From IMG/VR virus record IMGVR_UViG_3300043567_000498, positions 1 to 64,000 of that record: a stretch of DNA of 64,000 nucleotides. One strand, written 5' to 3'. Positions 40,325-51,664 of this stretch are shown piece after piece (position 1 is the first letter of the stretch; every line of letters starts with the position of its first letter). The notes beneath the pieces were generated by a model, which was given only the letters and a program-made list of their open reading frames with translations, made no database searches and was not told the DNA's origin. The position numbers were made by a program, and so were the translations under genes. Source of the stretch: a virus.

Positions 40325-40996
40325 TTAGATATTAAATCTGCCTCTAAGGGCATTAAAGTTTTGTGAGACTTCTGATGCTGTGAGTGCTCTATTGTAGATG
40401 GAAACTTGTGCTATGTTTCCGTTCAAGTAATCAGGTCCATTAGGTCTTCTTCCAATTTCTATGGTATAAGATGGTTCTATAATAGAAGCAGGTATTGAAG
40501 TTGTATTTGTACTGTCTAATACTCCATTTCGGTACATTCTTATAGAAGTTGAAGGAGTCCAGGTTCCTACTAAATTAATCCAGGCACCAGTAGTAATAAC
40601 AGCAGAAGTACTTGCACCTGCATTATTTACAGCAAATCCTGCCAACCCAGCACCACTAACATTAAGGGCATATCCATTTACAGTAGAAGAACTCGTTTTA
40701 GTTACTATCCATCTATCAGCAACAGTAGTCTTTATCCAAGCAGAAACTGTTAGTCCTGCTGTTGGAAGTAAATTGGAGTCTGAAGTAAAATCAATAAAGT
40801 CATCAGTACCATCAAAAACAATAGATCCACCATTAGAACTACTAAAAGTCGGTCCAGTTGTAAGAGTTCCATTATTACCTCTACCACTCAAATCAGTCCA
40901 GGTGGTTCCAGAACCTGGATATGAGTTTCTATCTGCCGCATCAAGTGCTAATACTAAACCATTCGTAACTATCGGTGGTCCGTGAGAAAGTGCCAT
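40325..40996 (-). CDS. LamG/concanavalin-like protein
   Basis: A 223-aa paralogue of its two neighbours, starting MALSHGPPIVTNGLVLALDA and with GSIVFDGTDDFIDFTSDSNL, LTVSAWIKTTVADRWIVTKT and the shared end SIYNRALTASEVSQNFNALR. Its centre differs strongly from the neighbours while the first 60 and last 25 residues are nearly the same, so the sheet framework is kept and the binding face varies. It is followed at 2-nt distance by the third copy. Confidence 0.8.
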   Translation of the reverse strand: MALSHGPPIVTNGLVLALDAADRNSYPGSGTTWTDLSGRGNNGTLTTGPTFSSSNGGSIVFDGTDDFIDFTSDSNLLPTAGLTVSAWIKTTVADRWIVTKTSSSTVNGYALNVSGAGLAGFAVNNAGASTSAVITTGAWINLVGTWTPSTSIRMYRNGVLDSTNTTSIPASIIEPSYTIEIGRRPNGPDYLNGNIAQVSIYNRALTASEVSQNFNALRGRFNI

Positions 40997-40998
40997 TT

Positions 40999-41697
40999 TT
41001 AGATACCAAACCTACTACGAGTTGCGTTGAAGTTTTGTTGGATTTCTGATGCTGTGAGTGCTCTGTTGTATACAGAGACTTGTGATATGTTTCCGGGAAA
41101 GTAGTATGTATTAATTCCACCTACTGGTCTGAATCCTATCTGAAATGCAGCATTAGATTCAAATGAACCAGTTATAGAAGTTGTATTAGATCCAATATTA
41201 ATACTATCCGCATAAGCATTTATTCTATTTGAACCATTCCAAGTAAGTGTAAAATTATGCCAAGCACCATTATTATATCCAGAACCAAACTGAACACTAT
41301 CAATTGCCCCTGTTGCTGCCATATAAACTTCAAATCTTCCTCCATCAATTCTTAAACTTATGTCTATATTAACATTACCATTATAGTTGTCAAACAAATA
41401 ATATTCAAGAGTTCCAGTTGTTTTAAACCAAACACTAATAGTAAAAGAAGTAGATGCTGAATTGATACCTAACGAAGTTGCTGTAACAGTATTCACATAA
41501 TCATTCGTCCCATCAAAAACAATAGACCCACCATTAGAACTACTATAAGTCGGTCCATTCGTTAAAGTTCCATTATTTCCACGACCAGTCAAATCAGTCC
41601 AAGTGGTTCCAGAACCAGGATATGAGTTTCTATCTGCTGCGTCTAGAGCAAGAACTAATCCTGAAGTAACTATTGAGGGACCATAACCAATCGTCAT
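40999..41697 (-). CDS. LamG/concanavalin-like protein
   Basis: A 232-aa third LamG copy (MTIGYGPSIVTSGLVLALDA; GSIVFDGTNDYVNTVTATSL; FTISVWFKTTGTLEYYLFDN; ending VYNRALTASEIQQNFNATRS). It begins just after the stop of the giant fibre gene, so it may be the first translated adhesin partner of that fibre. The sharing of the NDY and WFKTTG elements with the 762-aa fibre suggests that these domains are exchanged between genes. Confidence 0.8.
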   Translation of the reverse strand: MTIGYGPSIVTSGLVLALDAADRNSYPGSGTTWTDLTGRGNNGTLTNGPTYSSSNGGSIVFDGTNDYVNTVTATSLGINSASTSFTISVWFKTTGTLEYYLFDNYNGNVNIDISLRIDGGRFEVYMAATGAIDSVQFGSGYNNGAWHNFTLTWNGSNRINAYADSINIGSNTTSITGSFESNAAFQIGFRPVGGINTYYFPGNISQVSVYNRALTASEIQQNFNATRSRFGI

Positions 41698-41698
41698 A

Positions 41699-44600
41699 TC
41701 AAATCTCCACTTCTAGGTCAGCAACGTCTTTTCTGATTGCGGTGAAGTCCCAATAGAACTCATAAGTTCCTCTGGTTCTCTTCGTTTGAATAGTGAAGTT
41801 GTTGTTTGCAACATCAATCTCTTCTACCCAAAGAACTTCTCCGTGCTTGATATTTGTGATATGAATATTCACTCCATCTTCCTTGACGAAAGCAGAGATA
41901 TAATCAGGAAGTTTCACAACGCACTTACCATTCTCAATCGTTCCTTTTCCAGTCAGGCGAATACCGTGATAAGGGCTTTCAAGAGAACCGTACTGGAGCG
42001 TTTTACCTGGTTTTGTTGGGTGAGGAACGACGAAGGACTTGGTTGTGGCACCGAAGGAACCAACAACGTGTAGTTTGTAGGATGGGTTTGTGGTTCCAAT
42101 ACCAACAGAACCAGAAACATAAGCACCCAAAGCAGTAGTAGCAGAACCAACTTGAAGTGCTTGTGATGAGGTTCCAGTAGAACTTGTTCTTCCAATAAAA
42201 AGTGCTGCTGCAGTGTGGTCCCATCTATATCTTTCTGCACCCAGAGTTTGGAATATAATTGGTGAATTATCATTATGATTTAATACAAATCCACTACCAC
42301 TTGATGATAATTGGGTTCTTCCACCAACATTCGTTGAATTACCTGATTCAGAAATTCCAACAGTACCAAGAACAGAAAGTTTACTAGTTCCTGGATTTGT
42401 GGTTCCTATTCCCAAATTGCCAGAATTATTAAATCTTGCTGCTTCAACTCCAGATGGAAGAAATGCTAAAAATCCAAGTCCAGTATTATTATCTCTTCCT
42501 ACTATTCTACTAACAAGATTTGTACCAAATCCAATATGTGCAGAAGTATTTACTGTAGCAGATGTACCATTGTCTAATAAAATACTACCACCAGAAACTT
42601 GTAGTTTATTTGCTGGATTTGTGGTTCCTACACCAACATTACCAGTTGAAGGATTAAAGGTCAGTTTGGTGCTGGAAACTCCAACATTTGTGGAAACTCC
42701 AGAAGTTACATCTTCAAATACAATATAACGAAGAGCATTTGTAGAAACATCATTAACAACAGTTACTCCACCATTATTATTTCCTTGAACACCCTGTAAT
42801 CCCTGAAGACCTTGAGCACCCTGAAGACCTTGGGTTCCTTGAGTACTTTGAGTACCCTGAAGACCTTGAGTACCTTGAAGACCTTGGGTACCTTGGAGAC
42901 CCTGAGTTCCCTGAAGACCTTGTGTACCTTGTGTCCCCTGAGTACCCTGTAATCCTTGAGTACCTTGGAGACCTTGAGTACCCTGTAATCCTTGAGTTCC
43001 CTGTAGACCTTGAGTACCCTGTAATCCTTGGGTTCCTTGGAGTCCTTGTGTACCCTGAAGACCCTGAGTACCTTGTGTTCCCTGTGTACCCTGAAGACCT
43101 TGAGTACCCTGGAGTCCTTGGGTTCCTTGAAGACCTTGGGTTCCTTGAAGACCTTGGGTTCCTTGAAGACCTTGGGTTCCTTGAAGACCTTGAGTTCCTT
43201 GAGTACCTTGAGTACCCTGAAGACCTTGGGTTCCTTGAGTGCCTTGAGTACCCTGGAGACCTTGAGTTCCCTGAGTACCTTGAGTACCTTGAGTACCTTG
43301 AGTTCCTTGAAGACCTTGGCGACCCTGAATACCCTGTGTTCCCTGGAGACCTTGTAGGGCGGCATTCTGTATTGTTGCTTTCTTTAACTGACCATCACTT
43401 ACATCATAAAGCAATAAGTAATCTCCAGACTGAACTTCTGGTGCAGTAAGTTCTACTCTGTCTGAAATAATTTGAGGAGCAACTTTTCTAAGTGAAGAAT
43501 CAGTAACTCCAGAACCGAGTGTTGTTGCGTTGAGAACTGATGTTCCATTAATCTCATAAGACTTACCAGATGCAAGATTCCAATCTTCACTTGAAGTTAA
43601 TGCTTGTGCAGTATGATTCCAAAGGATTGTCTTGACTATATTTGCAGAACCAATACCAATACCACCACCATCAAGAAGTAGACTTGTTCCTATAGTAGTC
43701 GCAATACCAACTCTTAGGTCCGCTAGTTCAATTGTGGTGGAGTTTATAATAGTTTGTGTTCCATCTACATATAAATCACCTTTGATTCTTACCACTCCAG
43801 TATCATTTCCAATTGCTGCTGGATCAATAATTAATTCTGCAGGTCCAGTAATAGTGTTAGTATTAATTCCAATACCAGTACCACTTACTCCACCAATTTG
43901 AACTGTTGAAGTGTTTTTATTGAATGTAAAGTTTGCGGAGGCACCAGAAACTCCATTATCATTAAAGATTACTTGAGTATTAGAACCTGCTACTGGACCA
44001 GTGATTCCTTGAGTTCCTTGAGTTCCCTGAAGACCTTGAGTTCCCTGAGTACCTTGAGTGCCTTGAGTTCCTTGAGTACCTTGAGTACCCTGTAGACCTT
44101 GAGTGCCTTGAGTACCCTGTAGACCTTGGCGTCCTTGAATACCCTGAGTACCCTGAAGACCTTGAGTTCCCTGAGTACCTTGAGTTCCTTGTAATCCTTG
44201 AGTACCTTGTGTACCTTGTGTACCTTGTGTACCTTGTGTGCCCTGAGTACCTTGAGTACCCTGTAGACCCTGAGTACCCTGTAGACCTTGAGTTCCTTGA
44301 GTTCCCTGAAGACCTTGAGTTCCTTGAGTTCCTTGAGTTCCCTGAAGACCTTGAGTTCCCTGAGTACCTTGAGTGCCTTGAGTACCCTGTAGACCTTGGC
44401 GTCCTTGAATACCCTGAGTACCCTGAAGACCTTGAGCTCCCTGAGTACCTTGAGTTCCTTGTAATCCTTGAGTACCTTGTGTACCTTGTGTGCCCTGAGT
44501 ACCCTGAAGACCTTGAATTCCAGCAGCAAAAGGCGTAGTCCAAGAAACTCCAGCACCAGTAGAAACTAAAATAGAACCAGCAGCACCTACATTATTATAA

Positions 44601-47600
44601 ATGTCCTTTAATGTAGAATTTAATTCAATAGGACTCTCAAAAACAAAGTTTCCAGAACCATCAATTTGAGCTCTTACTGCCGCATTACTAACATCAACAA
44701 AACGAAGATTTGGTGTTGAAGTATTACCATAAACATCAATATACCAAGCAGTTGCATTATCAGTTGCTCTACCAAAACTTAACTGACCACCTTCATTAGA
44801 TGTATCAACTCTACCTGCCTTGATTTCTCCACCAACAACATCAAGTTTAATTCCTGCTCCTGGACTTACTGTTCCAATACCAACACTCTGATTTACTGCA
44901 TCATATACAAAGTTAGTAGCACCCGCAGATACATTATTGTTGTTAAAAATAACTTGTTTGTCAGTACCAGCAACTGGTCCCGTTAAACCTTGAGTTCCTT
45001 GAGTACCCTGAAGACCTTGAGTACCTTGAGTACCCTGAGTACCTTGTGTTCCCTGAAGACCTTGAGTACCTTGAGTTCCCTGAGTACCCTGAAGACCTTG
45101 TCTTCCCTGAGTTCCCTGAAGTCCCTGAGTTCCTTGTAAACCTTGGGTTCCCTGAAGTCCCTGAGTACCTTGTAGACCTTGTGTACCTTGGAGTCCCTGA
45201 GTTCCTTGTAATCCTTGAGTACCTTGGAGTCCCTGAGTTCCTTGTAAACCTTGGGTTCCTTGAGTACCCTGAGTACCTTGAAGACCTTGAGTACCCTGTA
45301 ATCCTTGAGTACCTTGGGTTCCTTGAGTACCCTGTAATCCTTGAGTACCTTGGTTTCCTTGAGTACCCTGAAGTCCTTGAGTTCCTTGTGCTCCTTGAGT
45401 ACCCTGAAGACCCTGAGTTCCTTGTGCTCCTTGAGTACCCTGAAGACCCTGAGTACCTTGTGTACCCTGAGTACCTTGGAGTCCTTGAGTACCTTGTGTA
45501 CCTTGGGTTCCCTGAAGACCTTGAGTACCTTGTCTTCCCTGAGTACCCTGAAGACCCTGAGTTCCTTGTAATCCTTGAGTACCTTGGAGTCCCTGAAGAG
45601 CGGCATTCTGTATCGTTGCCTTTCCTACAACAGTTCCACTTACATCATAAAGTGCAATAAAGTCACCACTTTGAGGGTCTGTAACGGTAGGTAATCCATT
45701 AATATCAAGATTACTAGCAGTTCCATTAAATCTGGTTGCGGTAATTTGACTATCGGTAATATGAACTCCACCGACTGCCAAACGAACTCCATTTGGTACT
45801 TGAGTGCTTCCAATACCAACACCATAGTTGAATAACCATGCATCAGTAGTACCGGCACCCAAAGTACCACCCTTAATCCACATAATTTGCTTATATGTGG
45901 AAGCAATACTATCAATACCAACGACACTAATATCAACTAGTGGAGTACCTTCGGTAGAAGCAATAGCAATACCACCGTGATTTGCCGTAGTGTCTGTAGA
46001 AACATCCTGATTGAGGGCATTTGTTGTAAATCCTAATATAATATCTTTATCTCTAACAACTAGTTCATTAACAGAAATAAATGCCGTAGTACCACCGACA
46101 GTTATGTTTCCACTAACATTTAAATTTGAATTAATATTGGTAGTACCATTAACAGTAAGACCAGTAAATGTAGGAGTATCAGTTAGGGCGATTGTTGCGC
46201 CTACTCCGGTTGCGGTTGCGGTTAGATTTCCACTTACAAAGTTAATGGAATTAACACTATCCGGAGTTCCTACAACAGAACCTTCTTCACGAATTGTAAT
46301 ACCAGTAATTGCGCCAGCGGCAGCGGCAGGAACCCAAGTAGGTGCGGCACCAACTCCATTTGATTGAAGAACATACCCAGATGTGCCATTTGCCAAGAAT
46401 ACAGTATTATCAGGTGAAGACTGATAAGGTATATTACCAGTAGCACCGCCTTTTAGATTTGTGGCGATACCGGCATTAGAAACATAATCGGCAATTGTGA
46501 TAGTTGCGCCAGCACCAGATGCTGTTGCAGTTACATTTGGTCCTACAAAATTAACAGAATTAACACTATCTGTAGTTCCTACAACAGAACCTTCCTCACG
46601 AATTGTAATACCAGTAATTGCGCCAGCAGCGGCGGCAGCAACCCAATCTACTCCAGAACCAGTTGATGCGAGAACTTGCCCTGGTGCTCCAGGTTCATTA
46701 TCCTTATCAAAGAGAGAACCACGAAGTCTAATACCACCATTTACATCTAAGTTTGTTGTTGGAACTGTGGTTCCAATACCAACTCTTTGATTTACAGCAT
46801 CATATACAAAGTTAGTAGCTCCGGCAGAAACATTATTATTGTTAAAAATAACTTGAGAGTTAGAACCTGCTATTGGTCCCGTTAAACCTTGAGTTCCCTG
46901 AAGACCTTGAGTACCTTGAGTACCTTGGGTTCCTTGTAATCCTTGAGTTCCCTGAGTACCTTGGGTTCCTTGGAGACCTTGAGTACCCTGAAGACCTTGA
47001 GTACCTTGTGCTCCTTGAGTACCCTGAAGACCTTGAGTACCTTGTAGACCTTGAGTACCCTGAGTGCCTTGGGTTCCTTGTAATCCTTGAGTACCCTGTA
47101 ATCCTTGAGTACCCTGAAGACCTTGAGTACCCTGAAGACCTTGAGTACCCTGAAGACCTTGAGTACCCTGAGTACCTTGGGTTCCTTGTAATCCTTGAGT
47201 ACCCTGAGTACCTTGTGCTCCTTGAGTACCCTGAAGACCTTGAGTACCCTGAGTGCCTTGGGTTCCTTGTAATCCTTGAGTACCCTGTAATCCTTGAGTA
47301 CCCTGAAGACCTTGAGTACCCTGAAGACCTTGAGTACCCTGAAGACCTTGAGTACCCTGAGTACCTTGGGTTCCTTGTAATCCTTGAGTACCTTGTGCTC
47401 CTTGAGTACCCTGAAGACCTTGAGTACCTTGTGCTCCTTGAGTACCCTGAAGACCTTGAGTACCTTGTGCTCCTTGAGTACCCTGAAGACCTTGAGTACC
47501 CTGAGTGCCTTGGGTTCCTTGGAGACCTTGAGTACCCTGAGTGCCTTGGGTTCCCTGAAGACCTTGGGTTCCTTGAAGACCTTGAGTACCCTGAAGTCCT

Positions 47601-50600
47601 TGAGTACCTTGAACACCCTGAAGGGCGGCATTTTGAATTGTGGACTTCTTCAGAGTTCCATCAAGATTATCATAATAAAGAATATAATCATCGGCAGTTG
47701 CTGATACTTCAGGTCTATCGGAAATTAAACCTGGTGATACACTTCTAATACTTGATATTGTAACTCCTGTTCCTAGAGTAGTTGAAGAAAGTACTTCAAC
47801 TTCATTAATTTTATAAACTTTATTATTTTCTAAATCAAAGTTTTCACTTGATTTTAATGAATCACTTGAGAAATCATAGGTTAAAGTCTTACGAATATTA
47901 GTAGACCCAATACCGATTCCGGCACCATCAAGAAGTAAATTGGTTCCTACTGTTGTTGCTATGCCTATTTGAGCATCAGCAATCTCTACAATGGTAGAAT
48001 TAATTGTGGTTGTGGTTCCGTCTACATATAAGTCACCTTTAATTCTTACGACACCAGTATCAACACCTACACCAGCAGGGTCAATAATCAGTTCGGAAGG
48101 ACCAGTAATTGTATTGGTGTTAATGCCAATTCCAGTACCAGAAACTCCTCCAATTTGAACGGTTGAGGTATTTTTATTGAACGTAAAGTTAGAAGAAGCT
48201 CCAGAAACTCCTGCATCATTAAAAATTACCTCAGTATCAGAACCGGCAATAGGACCAATCAGACCCTGAAGACCTTGAGTTCCTTGAGTTCCTTGAGTAC
48301 CCTGAAGACCCTGAGTTCCTTGAGTACCCTGAAGACCTTGAGTACCTTGTGTACCCTGTAGACCTTGAGTACCCTGCTCACCTTGAATTCCTTGAGTTCC
48401 TTGAGTTCCTTGAGTACCCTGAAGACCCTGAGTTCCTTGAGTACCCTGAAGACCTTGAGTACCTTGTGTACCCTGTAGACCTTGAGTACCCTGCTCACCT
48501 TGAATTCCTTGAGTACCTTGAATACCTTGCTGTCCTTGAATACCTTGAGTACCCTGAAGACCCTGTGTACCTTGAGTACCCTGAAGACCTTGAGTACCTT
48601 GAGTACCTTGCGTACCCTGAAGACCCTGAGTTCCCTGCTCACCTTGAATTCCTTGAGTTCCTTGCGTACCCTGAAGACCCTGAAGACCCTGAGTTCCTTG
48701 AGTACCCTGAAGACCTTGGGTTCCTTGAGTACCCTGAAGACCCTGAGTTCCCTGCTCACCTTGAATTCCTTGAGTTCCTTGCGTACCCTGTAGACCCTGA
48801 GTACCCTGCTCACCTTGGATTCCTTGAGTACCTTGCGTACCCTGAAGACCTTGAGTTCCCTGAGTTCCCTGCTCACCTTGAATTCCTTGAGTTCCTTGCG
48901 TACCCTGAAGACCCTGAGTTCCTTGCGTACCCTGAAGACCCTGTGTACCTTGAGTACCCTGAAGACCTTGAGTACCTTGTGTACCCTGAAGACCCTGAAG
49001 ACCCTGTGTACCTTGAGTACCCTGAAGACCTTGAGTTCCCTGCTCACCTTGAATTCCCTGAGTTCCTTGAGTACCCTGAAGACCCTGTGTACCTTGAGTA
49101 CCCTGAAGACCTTGAGTACCTTGTGTACCCTGAAGACCTTGAGTTCCCTGCTCACCTTGAATTCCCTGAGTTCCTTGAGTACCCTGAAGACCTTGAGTTC
49201 CTTGAGTACCCTGAAGACCTTGGGTTCCCTGAGTACCCTGAAGACCTTGAGTTCCCTGAGTACCCTGAAGACCTTGAGTTCCCTGCTCACCTTGAATTCC
49301 CTGAGTTCCTTGAGTACCCTGAAGACCTTGAGTTCCCTGAGTACCCTGAAGACCCTGAGTGCCCTGAGTTCCCTGAAGACCCTGAGTGCCCTGAGTTCCC
49401 TGAAGACCCTGAGTTCCTTGAGTACCCTGAAGACCCTGAATACCTTGTCTACCCTGAAGAGCGGCATCCTGAATTGTTGATTTATAAATTTGATCAGTTG
49501 TGTTATCATAGATCAAAATCAAATCATCAGAAGTTACACTACTTGTAGATATTTGACCCTTAATTGCCTGTTTTGTAACAATACCATCAAAGTATGGAGA
49601 AGTTACTGTGGTATCAGTAACCTGCATACCACCAGCGGAAAGTCTTACTCCATTAGGTACTTGAGTAGAACCAATACCAACACCATAGTTGAATAACCAA
49701 GCATCGGTGGTTCCTGCTCCCAAAGTACCACCCTTAATCCACATAATTTGTTTGTATGTGGATGGAATACTATCAATACCAACGATACTAATGTCAATTA
49801 ATGGACTTCCTTCCGTAGAAGCAATTGCAATACCACCATGATTTGCGGTTATATCGGTAGAAATATCATTATCAAAAGCATCGGTGGTAATACCAAGTAT
49901 AATATCTTTATCATTAACTTTAAGTTCATTAACAGCAAGGAATGCCGTAGTACCACCAACGGTAATGTTCCCACCAACATATAAGTTAGAACCATCAAAG
50001 GTTAGGTTATTGGAACCGACAGGATTATTGGAACCATCTTTATAGATAACTTGGCCTGATGAACCCGCTACTGGACCTTCAATTCCTTGAGTTCCTTGTA
50101 ATCCTTGAGTACCTTGAGTACCCTGAAGACCTTGGGTTCCTTGAGTTCCTTGAAGACCCTGAGTACCTTGAGTACCCTGAAGACCTTGGGTTCCTTGAGT
50201 TCCCTGAAGACCTTGAGTTCCTTGAGTACCCTGAAGACCTTGAGTTCCTTGAGTACCCTGAAGACCTTGAGTTCCCTGCTCACCTTGAATTCCCTGAGTT
50301 CCTTGAGTACCCTGAAGACCTTGAGTTCCTTGAGTACCCTGAAGACCTTGAGTACCCTGCTCACCTTGGATTCCCTGAGTTCCTTGAGTACCCTGAAGAC
50401 CTTGAGTACCCTGCTCACCTTGGATTCCCTGAGTTCCTTGAGTACCCTGAAGACCTTGAGTACCTTGTGTACCCTGTAGACCTTGGGTTCCTTGAGTACC
50501 CTGAAGACCTTGAGTACCCTGCTCACCTTGGATTCCCTGAGTTCCTTGAGTACCCTGAAGACCTTGAGTACCTTGAAGACCGGCAGCAAAAGGAGAAACC

Positions 50601-51310
50601 CAACTAACTCCAGCACCAGTAGAAATTAAAATAGAACCAGCAATACCTACATTACCATATACGTCTACTACCGAAGATCCTAATCCAACAGGTCCACTGA
50701 AAGTAGATATACCAGAAACATAAAGATTGGTTAAAGAACCACCAGTACCAACTAATTCACCATTAACATAAAAGTTAGAGGAAGTTACAACACCAGTAAA
50801 ATATCCATCACCAGTTACCCAGAGTTTTGATGTAGGATTAACAGACCCTACACCAATATTTCCCGATACAGTTAGATTATCATCAATATTAGTTCTTCCG
50901 CTGTCAGAATTTAATTCTAAATTTCCAGAAGTACTATAAATTAAATTCGCAGCACCTACACCAATTTCAATATCATGAGCATCTACACCAGCATTAAATG
51001 TACCCTTTCCAAGAAAATTAGCATCTTTCCAACGATTTGCTCCAGAACCAATTTGAGGAGCTCTACCAATATCATAAACACCATCGCTAGATGGATATAA
51101 ATTTGAAGAGATTCTTCCAGGAATATTAATTAAATTAGAACTATTAGCACCAAGATTTGTATTGCCACGAACGTCTAAGTCATACTGGGCATCAAAGACT
51201 GTAGAACCAATACCTACACGTCCAATTACTTCTACTACCTGAGTTCCTTCACTATAAGAAGATAAACCTACTTGGAGTTTCCTTTGTCTGCCGCTGACGT
51301 ACTTATCCAT
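41699..51310 (-). CDS. giant collagen-like fibre protein (3203 aa)
   Basis: A 3203-aa protein, the largest gene in the window. The N-terminal about 240 residues are globular ([40 protein letters not shown]). Six Gly-X-Y tracts follow, mostly units of [18 protein letters not shown] and GTQGTQ. Between them are recurring cassettes: [39 protein letters not shown] with [15 protein letters not shown]; and [14 protein letters not shown] modules. The C-terminal about 120 residues form a conserved cap ([40 protein letters not shown]) seen at the ends of other cyanophage fibres. Triplets lack Pro. A long trimeric fibre is likely; tract length may vary by recombination. Confidence 0.88.
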   Translation of the reverse strand: MDKYVSGRQRKLQVGLSSYSEGTQVVEVIGRVGIGSTVFDAQYDLDVRGNTNLGANSSNLINIPGRISSNLYPSSDGVYDIGRAPQIGSGANRWKDANFLGKGTFNAGVDAHDIEIGVGAANLIYSTSGNLELNSDSGRTNIDDNLTVSGNIGVGSVNPTSKLWVTGDGYFTGVVTSSNFYVNGELVGTGGSLTNLYVSGISTFSGPVGLGSSVVDVYGNVGIAGSILISTGAGVSWVSPFAAGLQGTQGLQGTQGTQGIQGEQGTQGLQGTQGTQGLQGTQGTQGLQGTQGTQGIQGEQGTQGLQGTQGTQGIQGEQGTQGLQGTQGTQGLQGTQGTQGIQGEQGTQGLQGTQGTQGLQGTQGTQGLQGTQGTQGLQGTQGTQGLQGTQGTQGLQGTQGTQGLQGTQGIEGPVAGSSGQVIYKDGSNNPVGSNNLTFDGSNLYVGGNITVGGTTAFLAVNELKVNDKDIILGITTDAFDNDISTDITANHGGIAIASTEGSPLIDISIVGIDSIPSTYKQIMWIKGGTLGAGTTDAWLFNYGVGIGSTQVPNGVRLSAGGMQVTDTTVTSPYFDGIVTKQAIKGQISTSSVTSDDLILIYDNTTDQIYKSTIQDAALQGRQGIQGLQGTQGTQGLQGTQGTQGLQGTQGTQGLQGTQGTQGLQGTQGTQGIQGEQGTQGLQGTQGTQGLQGTQGTQGLQGTQGTQGLQGTQGTQGIQGEQGTQGLQGTQGTQGLQGTQGTQGLQGTQGTQGIQGEQGTQGLQGTQGTQGLQGLQGTQGTQGLQGTQGTQGLQGTQGTQGLQGTQGTQGIQGEQGTQGTQGLQGTQGTQGIQGEQGTQGLQGTQGTQGIQGEQGTQGLQGTQGTQGLQGTQGTQGLQGLQGTQGTQGIQGEQGTQGLQGTQGTQGTQGLQGTQGTQGLQGTQGIQGQQGIQGTQGIQGEQGTQGLQGTQGTQGLQGTQGTQGLQGTQGTQGTQGIQGEQGTQGLQGTQGTQGLQGTQGTQGLQGTQGTQGTQGLQGLIGPIAGSDTEVIFNDAGVSGASSNFTFNKNTSTVQIGGVSGTGIGINTNTITGPSELIIDPAGVGVDTGVVRIKGDLYVDGTTTTINSTIVEIADAQIGIATTVGTNLLLDGAGIGIGSTNIRKTLTYDFSSDSLKSSENFDLENNKVYKINEVEVLSSTTLGTGVTISSIRSVSPGLISDRPEVSATADDYILYYDNLDGTLKKSTIQNAALQGVQGTQGLQGTQGLQGTQGLQGTQGTQGTQGLQGTQGTQGTQGLQGTQGAQGTQGLQGTQGAQGTQGLQGTQGAQGTQGLQGTQGTQGTQGLQGTQGLQGTQGLQGTQGLQGTQGLQGTQGTQGTQGLQGTQGAQGTQGTQGLQGTQGTQGTQGLQGTQGLQGTQGLQGTQGLQGTQGLQGTQGTQGTQGLQGTQGLQGTQGAQGTQGLQGTQGLQGTQGTQGTQGLQGTQGTQGTQGLQGTQGLTGPIAGSNSQVIFNNNNVSAGATNFVYDAVNQRVGIGTTVPTTNLDVNGGIRLRGSLFDKDNEPGAPGQVLASTGSGVDWVAAAAAGAITGITIREEGSVVGTTDSVNSVNFVGPNVTATASGAGATITIADYVSNAGIATNLKGGATGNIPYQSSPDNTVFLANGTSGYVLQSNGVGAAPTWVPAAAAGAITGITIREEGSVVGTPDSVNSINFVSGNLTATATGVGATIALTDTPTFTGLTVNGTTNINSNLNVSGNITVGGTTAFISVNELVVRDKDIILGFTTNALNQDVSTDTTANHGGIAIASTEGTPLVDISVVGIDSIASTYKQIMWIKGGTLGAGTTDAWLFNYGVGIGSTQVPNGVRLAVGGVHITDSQITATRFNGTASNLDINGLPTVTDPQSGDFIALYDVSGTVVGKATIQNAALQGLQGTQGLQGTQGLQGTQGRQGTQGLQGTQGTQGTQGLQGTQGTQGTQGLQGTQGAQGTQGLQGTQGAQGTQGLQGTQGNQGTQGLQGTQGTQGTQGLQGTQGLQGTQGTQGTQGLQGTQGLQGTQGLQGTQGLQGTQGLQGTQGLQGTQGLQGTQGLQGTQGRQGLQGTQGTQGTQGLQGTQGTQGTQGTQGLQGTQGTQGLTGPVAGTDKQVIFNNNNVSAGATNFVYDAVNQSVGIGTVSPGAGIKLDVVGGEIKAGRVDTSNEGGQLSFGRATDNATAWYIDVYGNTSTPNLRFVDVSNAAVRAQIDGSGNFVFESPIELNSTLKDIYNNVGAAGSILVSTGAGVSWTTPFAAGIQGLQGTQGTQGTQGTQGLQGTQGTQGAQGLQGTQGIQGRQGLQGTQGTQGTQGTQGLQGTQGTQGTQGLQGTQGTQGLQGTQGLQGTQGTQGTQGTQGTQGTQGTQGLQGTQGTQGTQGLQGTQGIQGRQGLQGTQGTQGLQGTQGTQGTQGTQGTQGTQGLQGTQGTQGITGPVAGSNTQVIFNDNGVSGASANFTFNKNTSTVQIGGVSGTGIGINTNTITGPAELIIDPAAIGNDTGVVRIKGDLYVDGTQTIINSTTIELADLRVGIATTIGTSLLLDGGGIGIGSANIVKTILWNHTAQALTSSEDWNLASGKSYEINGTSVLNATTLGSGVTDSSLRKVAPQIISDRVELTAPEVQSGDYLLLYDVSDGQLKKATIQNAALQGLQGTQGIQGRQGLQGTQGTQGTQGTQGTQGLQGTQGTQGTQGLQGTQGTQGTQGLQGTQGLQGTQGLQGTQGLQGTQGLQGTQGLQGTQGTQGTQGLQGTQGLQGTQGLQGTQGLQGTQGLQGTQGLQGTQGLQGTQGTQGTQGLQGTQGLQGTQGLQGTQGLQGTQSTQGTQGLQGAQGLQGLQGVQGNNNGGVTVVNDVSTNALRYIVFEDVTSGVSTNVGVSSTKLTFNPSTGNVGVGTTNPANKLQVSGGSILLDNGTSATVNTSAHIGFGTNLVSRIVGRDNNTGLGFLAFLPSGVEAARFNNSGNLGIGTTNPGTSKLSVLGTVGISESGNSTNVGGRTQLSSSGSGFVLNHNDNSPIIFQTLGAERYRWDHTAAALFIGRTSSTGTSSQALQVGSATTALGAYVSGSVGIGTTNPSYKLHVVGSFGATTKSFVVPHPTKPGKTLQYGSLESPYHGIRLTGKGTIENGKCVVKLPDYISAFVKEDGVNIHITNIKHGEVLWVEEIDVANNNFTIQTKRTRGTYEFYWDFTAIRKDVADLEVEI
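42784..43360 (-). repeat. collagen-like tract 6 of 3203-aa fibre
   Basis: About 190 codons of Gly-X-Y ending in [12 protein letters not shown]. Units of 18 and 27 bp with third-base variation. Confidence 0.85.
44003..44520 (-). repeat. collagen-like tract 5 of 3203-aa fibre
   Basis: About 170 codons of Gly-X-Y. A segment containing [12 protein letters not shown] occurs twice about 290 bp apart, suggesting block duplication. Confidence 0.85.
44977..45600 (-). repeat. collagen-like tract 4 of 3203-aa fibre
   Basis: About 205 codons of Gly-X-Y, with GAQ and GNQ triplets as rare variants. Confidence 0.85.
46876..47623 (-). repeat. collagen-like tract 3 of 3203-aa fibre
   Basis: About 250 codons of Gly-X-Y. 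A block of roughly 180 bp recurs almost identically (around 47050-47190 and 47240-47370). Confidence 0.85.
48262..49460 (-). repeat. collagen-like tract 2 of 3203-aa fibre
   Basis: About 400 codons of uninterrupted Gly-X-Y, the longest tract. It uses GIQGEQGTQ units repeatedly, placing Glu at regular points along the helix. Confidence 0.85.
50076..50583 (-). repeat. collagen-like tract 1 of 3203-aa fibre
   Basis: About 168 codons of Gly-X-Y with GIQGEQGTQ and GLQGTQGTQ units. Confidence 0.85.
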
Positions 51311-51313
51311 TTG

Positions 51314-51661
51314 TTAGTTAAGAGTTTCTAGAATGCTTGCTATGAACTTAATATCAGTATTATTACTTGCGGAAAATCTAAGGACATCACTTGATTCCAG
51401 AACTAACTTTCCTGCTAACAAATTTGCCGTATCATTTCCAGAGATAGGATAAGATAAAATAATTTCAGTTGTAACCGCAATTCCTGTTCTTTTATTGGTT
51501 CTTTGATGTGCGAATGAAACTGTTTGTGTTTGTGCTCCAATATTCGTTGCCTGTGCTAGAAGTACAACTCCAGTATATCCAACTGGAGCAGTATAAATGC
51601 CGACATTATTAGTATTACCAACAGTAGTAATCGTCTTGAATACATTAAGTGCTAATGCCAT
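51314..51661 (-). CDS. conserved virion-associated protein
   Basis: A 115-aa protein starting MALALNVFKTITTVGNTNNV. It contains IYTAPVGYTGVVLLAQATNI, VSFAHQRTNKRTG and LVLESSDVLRFSASNNTDIK, a beta-rich pattern shared by small cyanophage structural proteins. It lies 3 nt before the giant fibre gene and 3 nt after the 784-aa fibre gene, which suggests it takes part in fibre attachment. Function not established. Confidence 0.65.
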   Translation of the reverse strand: MALALNVFKTITTVGNTNNVGIYTAPVGYTGVVLLAQATNIGAQTQTVSFAHQRTNKRTGIAVTTEIILSYPISGNDTANLLAGKLVLESSDVLRFSASNNTDIKFIASILETLN

Positions 51662-51664
51662 TAT

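Noticed and set aside
48259-49509. Minus-strand alternative-frame ORF (416 aa) rich in Lys/Val/Arg
   Set aside because: Shifted frame of the same Gly-X-Y repeat; the Gly-X-Y frame continues into globular cassettes, this one does not.
48349-49548. Long + strand ORF (399 aa) of YPEDLE-type repeats
   Set aside because: It is the antisense reading of the collagen tract; a stop-free 9- or 18-bp repeat leaves several frames open on both strands. Similar shadows occur at 46873-47748, 44209-44538 and 35932-36702.
42784-50583. Repeat arrays resembling CRISPR or satellite DNA
   Set aside because: Repeats are in frame with a giant CDS, have no unique spacers of constant length, and vary only at codon-synonymous or triplet positions.
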